Shown: positions 58,727-64,000 of the stretch, one piece after another | Layout of the letters: every line of letters starts with the position of its first letter | How positions within the stretch are numbered: the first letter of the stretch is position 1 | Source of the DNA: Tomocerus qinae | Lineage: Eukaryota; Arthropoda; Collembola; Entomobryomorpha; Tomoceridae | Assembly: GCA_020055645.1 (NCBI GenBank) | Contig: CM034550.1 | Span: 16,691,001-16,755,000 of the forward strand | Direction of reading: 5' to 3' | Length of the DNA: 64,000 bases | Notes under the pieces: generated by a model | Told to the model about the DNA's origin: nothing | The model's input: the letters and a program-made list of their open reading frames with translations, nothing else | The model's database searches: none | Translations under genes and position numbers: made by a program

Positions 58727-61700
58727 CGCATTCCCACTACACCTCTCTTCCAATCCTTTTGCGTTAGGAGAAACGAAGTTACTGAATGAGACAAAATACA
58801 TTTTACATTTCTTTGTAAGTATGTCGACTATTTATTATGAAATTACAAGTCCCTTGCATAAGGCCATAAACTCAGAAGTGAAAATGCCAGTATGTGCTAA
58901 TATTTTTATACGTCTTCATACTAATAATTTATATTATACTTACCCTGTTGTATCTCCTGCACTATTGTCACATGCCATGTAGATACCTTTGTGAAAATAA
59001 ATAAATACCTTGCTGAAGTGTTATCTAAAAATATTTAACTTAAAGAGATTTCGACAAAATCGTGACAACGATATGCAAAGAAAATCCAGACCTGTAAATT
59101 ATTATAATTTAATATCGAACACTACAATAGAAATATAAACCGTGGCTTCTGATTCCTAAAAATGTCTGCTTTAAAATCTTAAAAGTCTAGCATGTACTTT
59201 TTTACAATGCGAAAAGATAAACGCAAGCAAGAAATCCAATTAAATTGCTAACACGTTTTACATATGGCATTAAATGCATTATAGACAATGTTATTATTGA
59301 ACGTAGTATTAGTGTCATATCGTACTAACAAGCTTTTAGTCGGCAGGCAGGATTGTAGCAAGTGCTGAGTATTAGCATCCGGCCGAAGGTACTGATACTG
59401 ACAAATTACTGAGCACTTCCCTGTGGATGGATACGGTTTGATAACTGAATTTTCCTCGTTTTACTTTAGCTGAAACTAATATAGGACTTAAATTGATAGC
59501 TAATTCCACTTTCAGTATTATAGCCATTGAAAGGATGCTTACCGCGTAGTAACAGTATGTACTTTATAATATAAATATGCAATGTATAGCTCGCTATAAT
59601 TAGTTTAATAATAATTTATTTACCACTACGCTCCCAGCACTACTTCACTTTATTTTGAAAGGTAAGGTAAACATCAAGTAAAAAACATTTTTATAAAATG
59701 AATATGAGCTTTCATTAAACATTTTTAAGAGAAATACTTTCATAAGCCGAATTTATGTCAATTTGGTCCAATTGGATTCACTTTGGCCCAATACGTTTTA
59801 ATTGTTGTCAATTTATGCGGTAATAATATTTCGAATTACCTCTACTATGCTAATTTACTTATCTTACAATTTAAACTGTTTGTTTCGCAGAGCACATTTA
59901 ATACAGGAGAACATTAAAAGGTTATGTACGAGACAGTTTAGTTAAAGTTGCCTACACTTAAGCAAGACAGGAGTACTATATTCATGAATAAACTTATATT
60001 AAACATATACCTAGATAAGTGGACTAAAATAATCAAGCAGAGAGATACTACGTTAGCATATGTATGCATTATTTATTGGCTTCAATTTACAATCTATTTG
60101 AATCTGCAATCGTGCACGAGTAAATTAATGCTGTAAGTATATAACTAATATCATATTATAATAAATTAATCTGCTATAGGATATAAATAAAAGATAAAAA
60201 TGTGACGAACAGTTGCATTTGTGGCTTATGGTTATTAATAAGAGCCAACGAAGCACAAAATTCAGTTCAGCAGACGACTGTATTTCATTTCTGCGAGTAA
60301 CGTTGTTACAAGATCTTTTCTTGCGTCATTCATCATTGGAATAATCAAGGATGAAGTAAATTTTGAATTAAAACTCTCCCGACAAGCATCCCGATGTTAC
60401 GCAGTTTACGGGATGCACGTAAGACTTCAATGACAGTACTAAAAGACCACTCATTGTCGTCTGTCGGAAATGAAACGGAAAACGACAAGTGTTCTTGCAT
60501 GGCATTGCATCCGAGTTGACATTGCATAGCAAGAATTACCCTTATCTGATATATACTGTTTACATAGTCGAAATAATTTACGGTTTGCCAAAAACCATAT
60601 TATTGAAGAGTATCTCAAGCCCAAGTTGTGTTAGTGTTTATTTCATGTGCTCTAAAGCATTTATTTTTGGTCGTTAACTAAAAGTAAGGATAAACTGTCC
60701 GATAAAATCGTCCTTATCCTTAGAATTTGTGCCAATTTCACATAGCCGAGCGGAAACAGACCAAGACAGAGTAAAACCTTGTAAATGTACAGCTTTAGTT
60801 CAACGTCTAATGTGCGTCCTATATTTATATGGCTGCTTTACTAATCATTGACAGTTGTAAATGGATACTACTCCGAATAGCTTACGCTTGCATTTTTAAT
60901 GCATTCACTACATAAATACATTAGAAAAGGCTTTTACCCCTTTTACTATTACCTTTACATGCCTTACAGTAGATAGACAGGATTAAATTCAGTATAGGCA
61001 CAAAAGGTTAGAAATATTATTGAAATTGTAGCAAGGCGGATATGATATAATGGCTTGTCGGACTTTACACTTGTAATTCGACGTCAGTACAAGATGAGAG
61101 TGTATGTCTCTAAAGACACTTATTACTGACTCGGACTGGCTGACAAGTAGGTTTAACTGAACTGTAATTGAAGGCTACACTCGCCTTGCATTGCAATTCT
61201 TTTTCTCTCTCGTGATGTAATGAGGATTATAGCCTGTAGCTCCACTGTGTATGTATGGCGGATGGGCGGGCAAGTGTCCCGGAGTAATTTTGGCCGCTGC
61301 TTTATTTTTAGCCGATTTCCAGTCTCTGCAATGCAGAAAAGCATCTATAGGTACCTACATAGGTTGCTCCTATTACTTCTCACTTATCGTTTACGTTACT
61401 AGTACATGTGGACTTGTTACATATACATACAGATCTATATAGAGTTTGTTTCCTTCCGTTGTTACAGATATCCCCTGAATTATAACATGTCTTTATACAG
61501 TCTACTACAATTTAGTGGTACATAGTAAAATCTCATTTCCATTTATACCTACATATGCCAAGTACAGGCCACACTCTTGGGTTTTCACTTTGGTGGTACA
61601 TCCTAATGAAGTTAAAGATGTACTAAGACTACATACTTGTACAGAAATAAAAAACTTGACGGAAGATCGTGTCTGTGAAATCCTCGCATTTTGTATTTGT

Positions 61701-62167
61701 AATTTTGTCTCGTTTCATTCTCTCCTTGTGCATTATAGTAAAGCATTAAAACATCACAGGAGGACAACTACAAAATTATTATTCACATTTTACTATCATT
61801 GTGAATTAACTGCTCTCGTTATTATAATACACGCTGAAATAAACAGAGAATTATTAACACAGCACAAAATTGACAATCTTGCGTGTGCAGACTTTGTGAG
61901 CTCAGCAATTCATATTGGGTTCGATCCGCATTAAAATTCATGGTCAAGGTTACTTTACTCCCAGCATAGATATAGCTGCATACTTAATGTAGCATATCTG
62001 CAGATCATTTTACATATCACTAGTATATACACAGAATAATACTCGCTAGCTTAACTTTCTGTTTACTTGTCCAGTTGTGTTTTTTTGTTGGGATTTAAAC
62101 CAGTACTAGGTACTTAATTGCCTAGAGAATACAGTATATACACATAGGCTGATATTTATATAATAAG

Positions 62168-64000
62168 ATGGGTGAAGAAGATGTAGAGCGGACAGTGAAA
62201 AAAGCATTGCTGCGGAAAACACTTAAGCATTTGCTAGTGCGGCTATTCATTTTATTCCTTCTGAGTGCAATCGGCGGATTTATTTTTAGGGTATGTTTTT
62301 TTTCTATTCATAAGAAACTTAGCATTAGAAAATACATTTTTATATTTTTAAAAGCTTTTTTAGATGTGCGTGGGTTCAAAAAGTTTTTATATTTAACCAT
62401 CTTTCAGAAGTTACACTTAATTTAGCACTGTAAGAGCACCTTATTCAAGAGACTTATAAAAAAAATCTTAATTTTCTAAAGTGTATGTTCAAAGAGCATT
62501 TGTATCCGAAGTTACGTATAATTTAGCATTGAAATTGAAGCTTAATGATTAAATTTGACTTGCAGTGGGCGGAAGGATCACGGGAGTTAGAGTACAAATG
62601 TGGAGTCAAAAAAGTCCGAAGGGATTTTATCGACTCGCTATGGCAAGGCTCAAAATTCATGAAAGAAGAAGACTGGAAATCTGTCGCTAGACGCCGGCTA
62701 CTCAAGTTCGAGGACGAATTGCACAATGCCTATGATGATGGCATGGATGCTAATTCCGGAACCAAAACTTGGAATTTTCTCAATTCCGTCTTTTATTCAA
62801 TGACGATCATGACGACAATTGGTAAGTACGGATTCTTTGAGGTAATTTACTTCCACGATTGAATTGGATGCTAATTAATGACTCCTACAGTCTCATTGCT
62901 AATAATAGAAGATTAAGTTACGGCTAGAACAAGAAGATAATAATATAATATACAGAGCACAATTTAAGATTTTATTACCTCATCCTTTCAACTTTATGTT
63001 GTAAACTTGTATCATAATCACCATACAAAATATATCGCGTTGCAAATATTTAATATTAATCATAAACCAATGTAGGTTTTCTCTTTTTTCTGTGTATGAA
63101 TAAAGAAGCTAACACAGTATTTCTGTAATGTAGGTTATGGACACATATCTCCTGTTACTTTTCTGGGAAAAATGCTCACGATTGTATACGCCCTGGTCGG
63201 AATCCCTATATTCACTGTAGTAATGGGAGATGCTGGAAAAGTTTTGACGTAATGCCACCCGCTTTGTTTCTGCTCTCAATATAATAGGTTTCAAATAGTA
63301 CCTAAGACCTATTAATTTTATTGTATTTTCATTTTGCAGTCTTGCTATAAAATTATTGCTGACACGGAATGAAGAATCTCGCAAAGGTAATTCAAATACT
63401 GAATTGTAAAATAAAAATATTTAATTTTTGGGTTGAGCTACTTTTTGATTAAATGGCATTTGCTATTCTTCGTTTTATTGTATTGTGTGACAGAAATCGA
63501 TGATATTATTTACTTGCAGATTATACGGTTGATGAAGAGTTCAATTTATCTCTGAAGCCAGCAATGGTTATCTTGATGCTTTACTCGCTGGTTGGAACGG
63601 TGATATTCTATTTGATTGAGTCAGAATGGGGATTGCTAGGCTCATTTTATTTCGTATTCATCACATCTTCTACAGTAGGATTTGGTGATTTGGTTCCAAA
63701 CGTAAGTCGTTCTACATTTTAAAGCTCAAAGCCACAAAAGTAGCGGAAAAATGTGTTTCATATTGCTATTTATTATTTCAGAGCCCACTGATGGCAATTC
63801 TCAGTTCGGTATATTTTCTCTTCGGCCTTGCTCTGACTTCGCTTGTGCTTGGAGTTATTCAGGTACTATCAGGCTCTTCAGAATTTAAATATTTTTCCAT
63901 AGGAAATGACTTGAATTAATGTTTACTGATGAGTACTGTTTTTTGTGTCCTCCAGGAAAGACTGGAAGCTCCTTTAAACAGTCTTACAAGGAGATTTTCT
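62168..64000 (+). CDS. Two-pore-domain potassium channel (K2P/TWK), 5' part, cut by window end
   Basis: Background K+ channel of the plasma membrane that sets resting potential; two subunits make one pore. Inferred exons: 62168-62290, 62566-62821, 63134-63248, 63340-63386, 63520-63701, 63782-63862, 63956 to beyond 64000; phases agree. The ATG at 62168 opens a short basic cytoplasmic end, then the first membrane helix (LLVRLFILFLLSAIGGFIF). A long extracellular cap loop follows, then pore loop 1 with TTIGYG split by an intron, the second helix (LTIVYALVGIPIFTVVMG) and a cytoplasmic loop. The third helix (MVILMLYSLVGTVIFYLIE) comes next, then pore loop 2 with TVGFGD, and the fourth helix (VYFLFGLALTSLVLGVI). 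GYG in the first and GFG in the second filter are usual for K2P. The C-terminal tail lies outside the window, so the subfamily cannot be assigned. Confidence 0.92.

Larger units (their letters stand above)
57185..62167. other. Intergenic between divergent SGSM3 and K2P genes
   Basis: Apart from the 505-bp tandem duplication (57717-58726) I see no gene. The frames at 58650-58982 and 61515-61934 show no ATG-led domain or family match. It should hold the promoters of both flanking genes, but I see no defining elements. Confidence 0.5.

Noticed and set aside
61915-61930. GGGTTCGATCCGC, a tRNA B-box look-alike
   Set aside because: No A box or acceptor-stem partner at the right distance on either strand.
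61515-61934. 139-codon plus-strand open frame upstream of the K2P gene
   Set aside because: Starts at GTG, lacks motifs, and does not join in phase with the channel exons.

Overview
The window is animal nuclear DNA. Coding sequence is split into many exons by AT-rich GT-AG introns, intergenic DNA is full of short inverted-repeat elements, and there are no operons. A torso-like receptor tyrosine kinase, a BEL/Pao-type LTR element, orthologues of SGSM3 and BUB3, and a two-pore potassium channel fit an invertebrate, most likely a protostome. I cannot name the species. I rebuilt exon structures by hand from reading frame, splice sites and remembered family sequence, so exon ends are inferences to be checked against RNA.

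Layout. 1436-23410 (+): the last 12 exons of a receptor tyrosine kinase (FN3-like ectodomain, one membrane helix, split kinase domain, long tail); its 5' exons lie outside the window. Its largest intron holds an apparently whole, very young BEL/Pao LTR element (10763-17171), which ends only 15 bp before the next exon. 23411-37432: a gene-poor stretch with fold-back elements, a minisatellite with a possible Helitron 3' end, and an orphan heat-shock-type promoter facing the minus strand (29377-29462). 37492-37965 (-): an intact one-exon gene for a secreted, furin-processed, eight-cysteine hydrophobic peptide that I do not recognise.

43402-57184 (-): an 11-exon SGSM3 orthologue (TBC, SH3 and RUN domains). 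A complete 7-exon BUB3 gene (49529-51170) lies inside its intron 2 on the same strand. Two large fold-back elements sit in this locus. One (46090-48206) is almost wholly palindromic. The other (51413-54006) has about 265-bp inverted ends made of short tandem repeats and an exact 9-bp target duplication, like Foldback/Mutator elements; it carries an eroded, GC-rich, repeat-bearing membrane-protein fragment. 57185-62167: intergenic, with a nearly perfect 505-bp tandem duplication. 62168-64000 (+): the first seven exons of a two-pore-domain potassium channel, cut by the window edge.

The genes do not form a pathway: receptor signalling (RTK), Rab GTPase regulation and membrane traffic (SGSM3), the spindle checkpoint (BUB3) and membrane potential (K2P). 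The points most worth following are the LTR element beside the RTK splice acceptor, the Foldback/Mutator-like element with its foreign cargo, the orphan heat-shock promoter, the cysteine-rich peptide precursor, and the same-strand nesting of BUB3 in SGSM3.
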